Assembly: GCA_024742735.1 (NCBI GenBank)
Contig: JANSXV010000002.1
Coordinates: forward strand, 62,001 to 126,000
Direction of reading: 5' to 3'
DNA from: Alphaproteobacteria bacterium
Lineage (GTDB): Bacteria; Pseudomonadota; Alphaproteobacteria; Caulobacterales; Maricaulaceae
DNA length: 64,000 nt
Part shown: piece after piece, positions 18,408 to 27,362 of the stretch
How the letters are laid out: the number at the start of each line of letters is the position of its first letter
Position numbering within the stretch: position 1 is the stretch's first letter
Notes under the pieces: model-generated
The model's input: only the letters and a program-made list of their open reading frames with translations
What the model was told of the DNA's origin: nothing
Databases searched by the model: none
Program-made: the position numbers and the translations under genes

Positions 18408-19484
18408 TCAGCTCACCTCCACGCTGATCGCCGCCGAGGCCGGGGCGGCGTTGCCGACCAGCTGCTTGTAAGCTCCCAGCGCGCCGTCGGCCCCGCCCAT
18501 TTCGACAGTGTCGAATAGACCGTGGGCGGCTTCGGAGAATCCGGCCCAGGCGGCGGTGTAGCGGCGCAGGAACTCGGAATTACCCCACTCTTTCATCCGC
18601 TTGACCGCATGGTCGGGCGCAAAGAAGAAGGCGGGCTTTGGTCCGGGCAGGTCGCTGGCCGGCGCGCTCTGCTCCCAGTGCGCCGCGCCGACGCGGATAT
18701 TGGCGGCCAGATCATCGCCCAAGGCGCCATGGATGGCGGCGTTGATCGTCGAATCTCCGGCGAAGTCGATGACGATGCGCTTCGGCGCCGGCTGCAGGTC
18801 CTTCAGATCGTCGTACAGCGTGATGGAGTCATAAAAGCCCGTCGTCTCCACGAAGGGTTTCGAGCGCGCCGAGGTGATCGCCTCGATCGTGACGCCGTCG
18901 GGCCGGTCCGCGCCGATGCACCAGGCCAGCGCCAGGGCGGTCTTGCTGGACGCGCTGGTGAGGCTGGCCTGGTGCGCGCCGGCGAAACCGGTCTCACGAA
19001 GGTGCAGATCAATGAGCCAGCTGGTCAGGAACAGCGGCTGAAGGGCTTGCTGGAAATGCTCGCGCTCGGGCGCGTAGCCGGGATCATTCGCGCAGCGGCG
19101 ATAGCGGTTATAGGCCTCCGGCAGGCCTGAGCGGTGAGCGGTCTCGTCGACGAAGCTGCCCTTGGTGATCTGGCCGGGTTTGACGATCAGTTCATCGCCG
19201 GCGGGGAAATAGCCGTAGATCCGCTCCCCGGTCTCGATCCCGTCCGCCTTGCTCTCGGTTACGTCGGCGAAACCCCAGACCGGCAGCCGCCCGCCGTCGT
19301 CCGCCGGGAAGAAGGCCCAGTAGGCCATGATCTCGCCGAACACCGCATAGGTGATGTTGTTGGCCGTCAGCGCGAAGCGCCGCACGGTCAGGCGCGCTTC
19401 GCCGTCGGCCAGCGCACGGCTTGGGGTTTCCACGATCATCGCGCGGGTGATGTCGGCCTTGTCGATGCTCAGCGCCCAGCCCAT
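18408..19484 (-). CDS. DUF2855 family protein (MDR-like)
   Basis: This 358-residue protein matches the DUF2855 pattern: an N-terminal part with NNITYAVFGEIMAYWAFFP and VWGFADVTES, a central SASSKTALALAWC where a medium-chain dehydrogenase has its nucleotide site, and TGFYDSITLYDD. These proteins look like medium-chain dehydrogenase/quinone-reductase relatives, but no activity is established to my knowledge. The start at MGWALSIDKADI is preceded by GGGAG at nine bases. In-frame upstream starts exist, but that sequence is not typical. It is translationally close to the HMG-CoA reductase gene, suggesting a shared acyl-CoA or isoprenoid-type substrate. Confidence 0.82.
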   Translation of the reverse strand: MGWALSIDKADITRAMIVETPSRALADGEARLTVRRFALTANNITYAVFGEIMAYWAFFPADDGGRLPVWGFADVTESKADGIETGERIYGYFPAGDELIVKPGQITKGSFVDETAHRSGLPEAYNRYRRCANDPGYAPEREHFQQALQPLFLTSWLIDLHLRETGFAGAHQASLTSASSKTALALAWCIGADRPDGVTIEAITSARSKPFVETTGFYDSITLYDDLKDLQPAPKRIVIDFAGDSTINAAIHGALGDDLAANIRVGAAHWEQSAPASDLPGPKPAFFFAPDHAVKRMKEWGNSEFLRRYTAAWAGFSEAAHGLFDTVEMGGADGALGAYKQLVGNAAPASAAISVEVS

Positions 19485-19559
19485 GGCGGCGTCTCCCTTG
19501 GAATTGATTTTGTTTGCTTTCATCAGGGTCGACGCTTCGGCCCAACGGCGCAAGAGGCG

Positions 19560-20285
19560 TCAGGAGCCGGTCTCCAGCTTGCGTCTCACCCAGTCCGGCA
19601 CGACCGCGCTCGCCGGGCCGTGGATGCGCTCGTCGAACAGATCGCTCACCTCGCCGGGCTCCAGGGTCAGCTCGATCGTCCAGGCGCCGGCGGCCTTGGC
19701 TTCCTGTACGAATCCAGCGGCGGGATAGACGGTTCCCGACGTGCCCACGGCGACGAACAGGTCGACCTGCTCCAGCGCGGCGTAGATCTGATCGAGGCCC
19801 AACGGCACCTCCCCGAACCAGACCACGTGGGGACGAAGCCCGCCCACCTTGCCGCAGCCCGGACAGGGCCGGCCTGGGGTGATGTCCTCGGTGTCGGCGA
19901 AGAGGTGACCGCACAGCTGGCAGCGGGTCTTCAGGAGCTCGCCGTGCATGTGCAGCAGCTGGGCCGAGCCGGCCTGCTCGTGCAGGTCATCGATGTTCTG
20001 GGTCACCAGCAGGAAATCCCCGCGCCCGGCCATGATCCAGGCCAGCTCCAGCTCGGCCAGCGCCCGGTGGGCCGGGTTGGGCGTCGCGCCGATCAGGTTC
20101 TTCCGGCGTGCGTTGTAGAAATCCAGAACCTTGTCCGGATCGCGCTTGAAGGCTTCCGGCGTCGCGAGCTCCTGCGGATCAAAGCGCTCCCACAACCCGC
20201 CCTTCTCCCGGAAGGTGCCGAGGCCTGATTCCGCGCTGATCCCGGCGCCGGTGAGGATGAGGATGTTTTCCGGTCCGATCGACAT
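19560..20285 (-). CDS. cobB: NAD-dependent protein deacylase, class III sirtuin
   Basis: This 241-residue sirtuin removes lysine acyl groups using NAD+. NAD-binding motifs are LTGAGISAESGLGTFR and TQNIDDLHEQAG. The catalytic His114 is in LHMHGEL. A zinc site is formed by Cys122, 125, 141 and 144. Tyr57 and Arg60 in FYNARRKNL are the class III pair linked to desuccinylase/demalonylase activity in CobB and SIRT5. It lies 75 bp upstream of the DUF2855 gene on the same strand, so all three may be co-transcribed. Confidence 0.92.
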   Translation of the reverse strand: MSIGPENILILTGAGISAESGLGTFREKGGLWERFDPQELATPEAFKRDPDKVLDFYNARRKNLIGATPNPAHRALAELELAWIMAGRGDFLLVTQNIDDLHEQAGSAQLLHMHGELLKTRCQLCGHLFADTEDITPGRPCPGCGKVGGLRPHVVWFGEVPLGLDQIYAALEQVDLFVAVGTSGTVYPAAGFVQEAKAAGAWTIELTLEPGEVSDLFDERIHGPASAVVPDWVRRKLETGS

Positions 20286-20361
20286 GTGGAAAGGCTAGGG
20301 GTGTCCAGGCCCTGTGTCATCTGCGGCGCGCGCCCTGCACTGAGGGCGCATGGCGCTCTTG

Positions 20362-22080
20362 TCACCCCGCCGCCCGCCTGGCCTCCGCCTCTTCGACAGG
20401 CCTGGGCTTCAGCGCCGTCAGCAGCGTCTGGATTTCGGTCACGGTGGCGCGGTTTTCCGGCAGGGCGGCGGCGCTGCGGGCCATTTCTCCGGCCAGCAGG
20501 CGCATGGCGCGGGCCTGGGCGTCCTGACTGCACCGGCCTGTGGGAAGAACGCCGCCGGCGGCGAGCTTCAAGAGGGCGCGCGCCTGCTCCAGCGCCGGCT
20601 GGGCCGACCCGGTCAGGCGGCTCAGCACCTTGGATTCATCGAGAACCATCATGCCGACCTGATCGAAGGTCTCCGCCAGCTCGGTCTTGTCCCCGGCGCT
20701 GAACGAGCCCTTCAGCGCACGCGCCTGCAACGCCGTCAGGCGCGACAGGCGCTCCAGCGGGCTGCCTGAGCCGCGCACGAAAAAGCTTTCCGCCTGGGTC
20801 GATTTCAGCTTGCCGCGGATATAGGCGGCGAGCTTGGCCTTGTTCTGTTCGCCGACCAGATTGTCCTCCATCTTGTAGAGGCGCTCGATCTGTTCGGCGA
20901 TGTCCCTGGAGTTCGCCAGCGCCTCCTCGACCGCGTCGGGCGCCAGCAGCTTGGCCGAGCGATGGGTGAAAGCGTCCACCAGCGAATCGGGATGCAGGTT
21001 CGGCCCTGACGCCACGATCAGGCGCTGGGCGAGCTTGCGCGCCAGCTCGATCTCTTTCATGACGCTGGCCGGACGGAAGCGCTTGGGCGCCCGCAAGGCG
21101 TCGAGGATGCGTTTGGCGATCTCGATATGGGTCGAGGGCAGCGCCTTGTCGGCGAACTTCTCCGCCAGGCGCCGGGCGGTGTCCGGCGCGTCGAGCAGAT
21201 CGGCCCCATCCGCACTGCCCTCATAGATGGCGGTCAGACGCTCGATTTCTTCGCCCAGATCCTCGGTCTGGCCCAGCATGGCGCGCAGGGCGCCGTCGAA
21301 GCTGAGCATTTCCGCAAGGAAGCTGTCGGTCTCGCGGGCCGCGAACGCGCGCGCCTCGGGCGAGCGGGGCAGGTCGTCGTGGAAATCCAGCAGCATGCCG
21401 GTCTTGGCGGAGAAGTCGCGCGCATCGGCCAGGCGCTCGGCGATGGCCCGGCGCAGACGTTTCTCAGGCGCGCCTTCGGCGTGAATCTTCTCGGACAGCT
21501 CGGCGAAGCCCTTGGCTTTCGGCGGCTTCTTCGCCGCCTTCACGTCCCGGCGGGCCTGGGCGACGCCCTTCTCCACGAGATCGTTGATCAGGCGGACATA
21601 GGCATGGACGGACGCATCAGAGGCCTGGGCGCGCGCAATGGCGACCTTCTGCACAGCCTGTTGAAGGTCGGTGTCCGAATCGTCGAGGTCCTCGATGAGG
21701 TCCGGGCGATGCAAGAGCTCCAGGGGGACGACCTGATTGCGCTCCAGCCAGCCTGATAATACCCGGCGCACAGTTTCCCGCGCCGCTGGTCCGGCCAGAT
21801 CGTCAGGGGTCAGGCAGGGCAGGCTCGCCTCACCGGTCTTGTCCTTGGGCTCGCTGAACTTTTCCGGGCCTGATTCGAAGATGATGCCGCCACGAAAAGC
21901 GCTGTCTTCGGGGATCCACTGATTGCGCTCCACGCGCACCGAGCCCTTGGGGTGGCGTGATTTCAGGCGGTGGGCGAGATCCAGAGACTCCTGACGGTCA
22001 TCGATCGCCTCGACCAGGGTCCATGACGCCTTCTTGTGTTTCTTGAGAAATATCTCGTAGTGCACATCGCTGCGCGCCAT
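20362..22080 (-). CDS. unknown conserved-looking protein divergent from chvI
   Basis: I do not recognise a named domain in this 572-residue, highly helical, soluble protein. The N-terminus (residues 1-65, HYEIFLKKHKKASWTLVEA, SVRVERNQW) looks like a small alpha/beta module. The rest is alpha-helical and charged, with a Lys-rich linker near residue 190 (AKKPPKAKG). There is no signal peptide, and no membrane segment or enzyme motif. It is divergent from chvI with a 153-bp shared control region. The chosen start (MARSDVHYE) has purine-rich GAGGGCCAGGGG upstream. Context suggests a link to the envelope-stress ChvG-ChvI system, but that is inference. Confidence 0.75.
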   Translation of the reverse strand: MARSDVHYEIFLKKHKKASWTLVEAIDDRQESLDLAHRLKSRHPKGSVRVERNQWIPEDSAFRGGIIFESGPEKFSEPKDKTGEASLPCLTPDDLAGPAARETVRRVLSGWLERNQVVPLELLHRPDLIEDLDDSDTDLQQAVQKVAIARAQASDASVHAYVRLINDLVEKGVAQARRDVKAAKKPPKAKGFAELSEKIHAEGAPEKRLRRAIAERLADARDFSAKTGMLLDFHDDLPRSPEARAFAARETDSFLAEMLSFDGALRAMLGQTEDLGEEIERLTAIYEGSADGADLLDAPDTARRLAEKFADKALPSTHIEIAKRILDALRAPKRFRPASVMKEIELARKLAQRLIVASGPNLHPDSLVDAFTHRSAKLLAPDAVEEALANSRDIAEQIERLYKMEDNLVGEQNKAKLAAYIRGKLKSTQAESFFVRGSGSPLERLSRLTALQARALKGSFSAGDKTELAETFDQVGMMVLDESKVLSRLTGSAQPALEQARALLKLAAGGVLPTGRCSQDAQARAMRLLAGEMARSAAALPENRATVTEIQTLLTALKPRPVEEAEARRAAG

Positions 22081-22233
22081 GTCCCCTGGCCCTCGCATGT
22101 GAATTCAGCCCTGACCATGAACTGAACGTGCTTAACCACGCGTAACCGCGCCTTGCCACGCCGGGTCGGGTGGATAAGCTGGCGTCGAGCCCTGCCTGGA
22201 CGAGGGTTCGGCTTCAAGGAAAGGCGCATCGGC

Positions 22234-22935
22234 ATGGCCGCCATCGCTCTGGTCGACGACGACGAGAACATTCTGACCTCGGTCTCCATGTTTCTGGAGA
22301 ATAAGGGGTATCACGTGCGCACCTTCACCGACGGGTCCGTCGCGCTGCCCCAGCTGATCGACAATCCGCCGGACCTGGCGATCTTCGACATCAAGATGCC
22401 GCGCATGGACGGTCTGGAGCTGTTGCGCCGGGTGCGTCAGAGCTCGAATATCCCGGTGATCTTCCTGACCTCGAAGGATGGGGAATTCGACGAGGCGCTG
22501 GGCCTCGATCTCGGCGCGGACGATTACATCGCCAAGCCGTTCTCCCACCAGCTTCTCGCCAAGCGGATCAAGGCGGTTCTGCGCCGCGCCCAGACCGACC
22601 CGTCTGACGGCGAAGCCGGCGAGGGCGATCAGAAGGCGATCCAGCGCGGCAAGCTGACCATGGATCCCAATCGCCACGCCTGCCTGTGGGAAGGCCGTCC
22701 GGTCCGCCTGACGGTCACGGAATTCCTGATCCTGCACGCCCTGGCGAACCGCCCGGGCTTTGTGAAGAGCCGTGATAACCTCATGGATGCGGCGTATGAC
22801 GATCAGGTCTATGTCGATGACCGCACGATCGACAGCCACATCAAGCGCATCCGGAAGAAATTCCGGGAAGTCGACGGAACCTTCGACGGGATCGAGACCC
22901 TTTATGGCGTCGGATACCGCTACAAAGAGGCTTGA
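22234..22935 (+). CDS. chvI: ChvI-type OmpR-family response regulator
   Basis: This 233-residue two-domain regulator has a receiver domain with [13 protein letters not shown], phospho-acceptor Asp52 in [13 protein letters not shown], and the Lys in DYIAKPF. The C-terminal winged helix (about 140-230) shows [18 protein letters not shown] and [31 protein letters not shown] and the neighbouring chvG-like kinase plus PTS genes identify the ChvI orthologue. In alphaproteobacteria this system controls acid/envelope-stress responses. The start is MAAIALVDD; upstream in-frame sequence is not protein-like. Confidence 0.93.
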   Translation: MAAIALVDDDENILTSVSMFLENKGYHVRTFTDGSVALPQLIDNPPDLAIFDIKMPRMDGLELLRRVRQSSNIPVIFLTSKDGEFDEALGLDLGADDYIAKPFSHQLLAKRIKAVLRRAQTDPSDGEAGEGDQKAIQRGKLTMDPNRHACLWEGRPVRLTVTEFLILHALANRPGFVKSRDNLMDAAYDDQVYVDDRTIDSHIKRIRKKFREVDGTFDGIETLYGVGYRYKEA

Positions 22936-24553
22936 CGGCCTGAAGTCGCGGGCCGCGTCCGCCGGGCTATGGGTGAGGCGCACTGTCTCCTCCCGGCTGG
23001 CGTGGAAGATCATCGGGGCGAACATGGCCGCCCTGCTCGCGCTTCTGATCGGCATGGTGGCCCTGACCGAAAACCGGCGAGGGCTGGTCGACGCCAAGGT
23101 GGATTCCCTGTCCGCCCAGGCTGAAATTATAGCCAATGTCATCACCGAAACCGCGGTCAGCGGCGACATGCCCGGACCACGCATGGACAGCGAAGGCGCC
23201 CGCGAAGTGCTGCGGCGGCTCTCCCAGAACTATGTGCCCGATGAAAGCCGCGCCCTGATCCATGCGCCGGGCCCCTCGCGCGTGGCCGATTCCGATCTGA
23301 TCGCCGGTGAAGTGGAGCAGTCCGACCTGCCCCCGCTGGGCGAAACCGCACCGGATACGCGCACCCTGTTCGAGCGGGCGGAGGAGGCGGTCGCGGGCCT
23401 GTTCCAGTCGGCGGAGACCCGAGCCGAGCTCGCCCGCACGCTCGAGGACGAGGTCAAGGCCGCCTTTACGACCGGCGAGCCGCAAACCGGCCCGCGCCGC
23501 GGCGAGGACGGACGCCGGATCGTGTCGGTGACCATCCCCATCCAGCTGATTCAGGCCACGGTCGGGACGATCACCTATGAGTCCTACGACTTCGACGAGC
23601 TCGTGGCCTCTGAGCGGCGGGCGCTGATCCCGTTCGCCCTGGCCGCCTTCATCGCAATCATGGCCGGGGCGCTGTGGCTGACGGCGTCCATCGCCAGGCC
23701 GGTGCGCCGTCTCGCCGATACGGCCCGTGAAGTGCGCCTGGCGGGCGGGCGCCGGGTCGAGCTTCCAGACATGAGCCGCCGGCGGGACGAGATCGGGGAT
23801 ATGGGCCGGGCCTTCGGTCAGATGACCAATGCGCTCTATGACCGGCTTGACGCCATCGAGAGCTTTGCGGCCGATGTGGCGCACGAGATCAAGAACCCGC
23901 TGACCTCGATCCGGTCGGCGGCCGAGATCCTGCCGATCGCCAAGGACGACGAGAAGCGTGCGCGCCTGATCCAGGTGATTCAGCATGACGTGCACCGGCT
24001 GGACCGGCTGGTCACCGACATCTCCAACGCATCGCGGCTGGATGCGGAGCTGGCGCGCGAAGACCTCGCCCGGCTGGACATGGGCAAGCTGCTCAAGGAC
24101 ATCGCCTCGCTGCACCGCCGCGATCCCGATGATCCGGACTCGGCCGGTCACCCCGTCGTTCAGGTGACGCTGGACGATGAAGATCTGAAAGTGCGCGGCC
24201 ACGAAGGTCCGCTGAGCCGGGTTTTCATCAATCTGGTCGAGAACGCGATCACCTTCTCACCCCAGGGTGGAACCGTGAGCGTCGCCGCGCGGCGCCGAGG
24301 CGGGGTGAACGGCCATGTGGTCGTCACGGTCGAGGACGAAGGGCCAGGCATCCCGCCGGATAATCTGGAAACCATTTTCGAGCGCTTCTACACCCAGCGC
24401 CCGGAAGGCGCGGCCTTCGGCTCGCACTCCGGGTTGGGCCTGGCCATCGCACGCCAGATCGTCACCGCCCATGGCGGGCGAATCCGGGCCGAGAACCGCC
24501 GCACCGGAAGCGGCGCCCGCTTCATCGTGGAGCTGCCCTTCGCGCCACGGTGA
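22904..24553 (+). CDS. chvG: ChvG-type sensor histidine kinase
   Basis: This inner-membrane kinase partners ChvI. Order: TM1 ([19 protein letters not shown]), a periplasmic sensor of about 180 residues, TM2 ([19 protein letters not shown]), HAMP ([19 protein letters not shown]), HisKA with the phospho-acceptor in [19 protein letters not shown], and a HATPase domain with [13 protein letters not shown] and [13 protein letters not shown]. The start is uncertain. An ATG at 22904 overlaps the end of chvI by 32 bp with GAG upstream and gives 549 residues; a GTG at 22973 would give 526 and avoid the overlap. Confidence 0.92.
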   Translation: MASDTATKRLDGLKSRAASAGLWVRRTVSSRLAWKIIGANMAALLALLIGMVALTENRRGLVDAKVDSLSAQAEIIANVITETAVSGDMPGPRMDSEGAREVLRRLSQNYVPDESRALIHAPGPSRVADSDLIAGEVEQSDLPPLGETAPDTRTLFERAEEAVAGLFQSAETRAELARTLEDEVKAAFTTGEPQTGPRRGEDGRRIVSVTIPIQLIQATVGTITYESYDFDELVASERRALIPFALAAFIAIMAGALWLTASIARPVRRLADTAREVRLAGGRRVELPDMSRRRDEIGDMGRAFGQMTNALYDRLDAIESFAADVAHEIKNPLTSIRSAAEILPIAKDDEKRARLIQVIQHDVHRLDRLVTDISNASRLDAELAREDLARLDMGKLLKDIASLHRRDPDDPDSAGHPVVQVTLDDEDLKVRGHEGPLSRVFINLVENAITFSPQGGTVSVAARRRGGVNGHVVVTVEDEGPGIPPDNLETIFERFYTQRPEGAAFGSHSGLGLAIARQIVTAHGGRIRAENRRTGSGARFIVELPFAPR

Positions 24554-24663
24554 GCGGGCTATGCTGCAACAGGACGCGGCGCGCCGTCGCGCAGGGCTTT
24601 TCGCAGGCGCAAAAGCGCGCTTACATGACTTGAGAGCTAACAGCGTGAAGGTTCCATCGCCGC

Positions 24664-25065
24664 ATGATCGGCATCGTCGTCGTCACCCATGGCCGTCTGG
24701 CCGATGAACTGGTCGCCGCCACAGAGCATGTGGTGGGGCCTCTCGATGCATGTTCAGCCATCTCCATCGGTCCCGATGACGACATGGAGAAACGCCGCGA
24801 TGACATTCGCGCCGCCGTTGAAGAGGCCGATCAGGGCGACGGCGTGGTGATCCTGACCGACATGTTCGGGGGCACACCGTCCAATCTGGCTATCTCGCTG
24901 CTGGACAAGGGCCGGATCGAAGTCATCGCCGGCGCCAACCTGCCCATGCTGATCAAGCTGGCGGAGGCGCGCACGCGTCTGACCGTGCCGGAACTGGCCG
25001 ACAGCGCCAGCGAGGCGGGCAAACGCTATATCGCGGTGGCTTCGCAGATTCTTGATCAGGCCTGA
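24664..25065 (+). CDS. PTS EIIA component, mannose family
   Basis: This 133-residue cytoplasmic phosphocarrier of the EIIA(Man) fold has phospho-acceptor His9 in IVVVTHGRLADEL and the conserved VVILTDMFGGTPSNLAISLL. No EIIB or EIIC is present, as in other alphaproteobacteria where this incomplete PTS is regulatory. It begins 110 bp after chvG; the HPr kinase gene usually found in that interval is absent. Its stop overlaps the HPr start by one base (TGATG), so the two are coupled. Confidence 0.93.
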   Translation: MIGIVVVTHGRLADELVAATEHVVGPLDACSAISIGPDDDMEKRRDDIRAAVEEADQGDGVVILTDMFGGTPSNLAISLLDKGRIEVIAGANLPMLIKLAEARTRLTVPELADSASEAGKRYIAVASQILDQA

Positions 25066-25337
25066 TGGGCCAGGTCTCCCGCACAGTCACAATCTGCAAT
25101 CAGCGCGGCCTGCACGCTCGCGCCTCGGCCCGCTTCATCGCTGAAGCCGGCAAGTTCGACGCCAGGGTCACAGTCACCCGTGACGGTGAGACGGTGAACG
25201 CGGATTCCATCATGGAACTGTTGATGCTCAGCGCCGGGAAAGGCGTAAGCGTCACGATCGGGGCCGAGGGCTCCGACGCCGAAATCGCACTGGATGCGCT
25301 GTGTGCGCTGGTGGAGCGCGGCTTTGATGAGGACTGA
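25065..25337 (+). CDS. ptsH: HPr phosphocarrier protein
   Basis: This 90-residue HPr has His17 in CNQRGLHARASARF, phosphorylated by enzyme I, and a conserved Ser48 in ADSIMELLMLSAGKG at the position phosphorylated by HPr kinase in other bacteria. It passes phosphate to EIIA(Man) encoded just upstream. Enzyme I and HPr kinase are not in the window. A GGCGCGG / CCGCGCC hairpin without a T run lies just downstream, between this gene and the converging membrane protein gene. Confidence 0.95.
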   Translation: MGQVSRTVTICNQRGLHARASARFIAEAGKFDARVTVTRDGETVNADSIMELLMLSAGKGVSVTIGAEGSDAEIALDALCALVERGFDED

Positions 25338-25386
25338 GGCGAGCAGGACAAGGCGCGGCCACCCGATGCCCGCGCCCTGCGCCTGA

Positions 25387-27096
25387 TCAGTCGACGCTCT
25401 CTTCGTCTTTCCGTTCCGGCGCCGGCGCGGCGAACATCGGCACCACGTTCGACGGCAGAGGCGCTTCGGGCTGAAGCGTGCGCGTCAGCGACCGGGGCGC
25501 ATCGGCGGCGCCCGTCTCTTCCGACGCCCCCGGCATGGGCGGAGGCGGCGGGAGGACGATGGCGCGCGACGCGTAACGCGGATCCGTCCGCAGGCGCTCG
25601 CTCTCTTCCTGTTCAAACGTGTTCGGGGTGTCCGCAGGCTCGTCGGCGCCCTCGGCTTCGCTGGAGTCTGCAGCCGGTTCGGCGACCGGACCGGCGGCGT
25701 CGGGACCAGCTTCAGCGGCCGCTTCAGCCTGTGCTTCCGGCGTGGTTTCGGTCGGGACCAGAGGCGCGTCCGGTGCTTCGGAGGCCGCTTCAGCGGCCGT
25801 TTCGATTTGGTCTTCCGGCGTGGTTTCGGTCGGCGCCAAAGGCGCGTCCAGTGCTTCGGAGGCCGCTTCGGCGGGCTCCTCGTCCGTGCCCTGCTCCAGC
25901 TCAGCCCCCTCAGGCGCGGCCAAACCTTCCTCGACAGTCTGGGCGGCTTCGGCGCGCTCTTCTCCGGGCTCCGGCGCTTCAGCGGGTGCATCGGCCTGTG
26001 CGGCGGCTTCGGTTTCAGCCGGGGTCGCCGCCTCGGTCACTCCCTCGGTCTCAGCATCCGTCGCAATCTCGGCTTCGGCCTCGACGGCGTCGTCGCCACC
26101 CCTGTCATCGGTGGACCGGTAGGCCGCAGCCGCAGCCGCAGCCGCGGGGGCGGTGGAATGGTCTTCGGGTTCCGCCTCCGCTTCCAGCTCAGCGGTCTCG
26201 ACCGCCTCCTCGACCACCGCCTCGGAGCCCGCCACCAATTCCTCGGCCGGGTTGCGCAGGATGTGATCGGCCAGGATCGCGATGCGGCGCTCAAGGCGGG
26301 CCGCGTCACGCACCCGGTTGATGAGTCCGGCGATCAGGAACAAGACCGTGGCCCCGCCCAGACCGGCGAGCGCCGGCGTGACTGCGCCGGAAACGCCGTC
26401 AAATCCCATGGCGCCGACGCCCAGCGCGACGACAAAAACCGGCGCCCAGATCAAGCGCCAGGAGCGAAGGGCGTAAACCATCAGCGCGCCCAGCAGAACC
26501 GCGCCGCCGAAGACGATGGGGGTCGTGAACGCTTCCAGGCCCGGCGCGATCTGCGCCAGCTGGGCGGACACGCCGCCCGTCAGCTCGGCGATACGCCAGT
26601 CGGCGATCGCCGGCGCCGCCCCGGCGGCCAGGGCGAATATATCGAACTCAGGCGCAGCGCCGAACAGGACGGGATCGATCTCCACAAGGAAGGCGCGCAG
26701 AAACGGCCAGACCGTCGCCAGGGCCGCCACGGCGAACAGCATGAGGGTCAGAGCCCAGTTCCAGGTGCGCGCCACGCCGGCTTTGGCCAGCAGGCCGGTC
26801 GCGCCAGGGTGGGTGCGCGACCAGGCGCCATGGGTGTGATTGACCACCGCGACGGGGCGCGAGCGACGGGCCGGGCCAGGCTGCATGCGCAGGACCGACG
26901 CCTGGTCGCCGGGCTCCAGCCGGAACCCGCCCTCCATCAGGCGGACCGTGTGCCGGGCGCCTTCGAGGTCCTGGAGGCGGCGCTCGTCGGCGCGGGCGCG
27001 CGGATCCGCGCCGATCACGTCTCCGGCGGCGGCGTAGAAGTCGAGGCTCTTGCGTCCAAAACGCTGGCTGGCGTAGGCCGTCGGCAAGCTGGCCAT
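25387..27096 (-). CDS. membrane protein with a long acidic Ala/Glu-rich tail
   Basis: I do not recognise this 569-residue protein. Residues 1-100 are soluble. Residues 110-275 hold about four hydrophobic segments (WALTLMLFAVAALATVWPF, TPIVFGGAVLLGALMVYAL, LIWAPVFVVALGVGAM, ATVLFLIAGLINRV). Residues 290-520 are a low-complexity tail rich in Ala, Glu and Thr, including a tandem repeat, and the end is Pro-rich (PPPPPMPG) with a short conserved-looking NVVPMFAAPAP. The start at MASLPTAYAS has an excellent GAGGGGAAAG upstream. It converges on ptsH. The tail suggests a disordered linker or scaffold, not an enzyme. Confidence 0.8.
   Translation of the reverse strand: MASLPTAYASQRFGRKSLDFYAAAGDVIGADPRARADERRLQDLEGARHTVRLMEGGFRLEPGDQASVLRMQPGPARRSRPVAVVNHTHGAWSRTHPGATGLLAKAGVARTWNWALTLMLFAVAALATVWPFLRAFLVEIDPVLFGAAPEFDIFALAAGAAPAIADWRIAELTGGVSAQLAQIAPGLEAFTTPIVFGGAVLLGALMVYALRSWRLIWAPVFVVALGVGAMGFDGVSGAVTPALAGLGGATVLFLIAGLINRVRDAARLERRIAILADHILRNPAEELVAGSEAVVEEAVETAELEAEAEPEDHSTAPAAAAAAAAYRSTDDRGGDDAVEAEAEIATDAETEGVTEAATPAETEAAAQADAPAEAPEPGEERAEAAQTVEEGLAAPEGAELEQGTDEEPAEAASEALDAPLAPTETTPEDQIETAAEAASEAPDAPLVPTETTPEAQAEAAAEAGPDAAGPVAEPAADSSEAEGADEPADTPNTFEQEESERLRTDPRYASRAIVLPPPPPMPGASEETGAADAPRSLTRTLQPEAPLPSNVVPMFAAPAPERKDEESVD
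25739..25876. repeat. in-frame 78-bp tandem repeat inside the acidic membrane protein gene
   Basis: GGCGTGGTTTCGGTCGG begins at 25739 and again at 25817, a period of 78 bp (26 codons). The two copies share most of about 59 bp and encode the near-identical blocks ASEALDAPLAPTETTPE and ASEAPDAPLVPTETTPE. The period is a multiple of three, so copy-number change would keep the frame. Confidence 0.85.
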
Positions 27097-27362
27097 GGTG
27101 TCTTTCCCCTCATCATCAGACCGTCCGCCCCCCTGCCTCCGGTCTGGTTCAAGCCCATCTGCGCCGGAGTTTGGCCCGGCGGGAAGTCTTAATAAAGGGT
27201 TTATACAAGATCGAGGCCGTTTGAGGAAATGACGGATCGATAACGCCTGCACGGCTTCATTTGCCCGCAAGCGCGCGCGGCGTTATACCCCGCGCCGTCC
27301 CACAACGGCGCACCGGTCCTTGGATGCGTCTGTTGCAAGCAACAACAAAGGTTCGACCTCAC

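Noticed and set aside
24556-24663. Remnant of hprK between chvG and the EIIA gene
   Set aside because: No frame in the 110 bp resembles HPr kinase, so absence is reported, not a pseudogene.
25739-25876. CRISPR-like direct repeat
   Set aside because: Only two copies, in frame within a coding region and encoding near-identical peptide blocks; no spacers.
27181-27362. Possible SAH riboswitch before ahcY
   Set aside because: The leader lacks the conserved aptamer sequence and I could not draw the pseudoknot.
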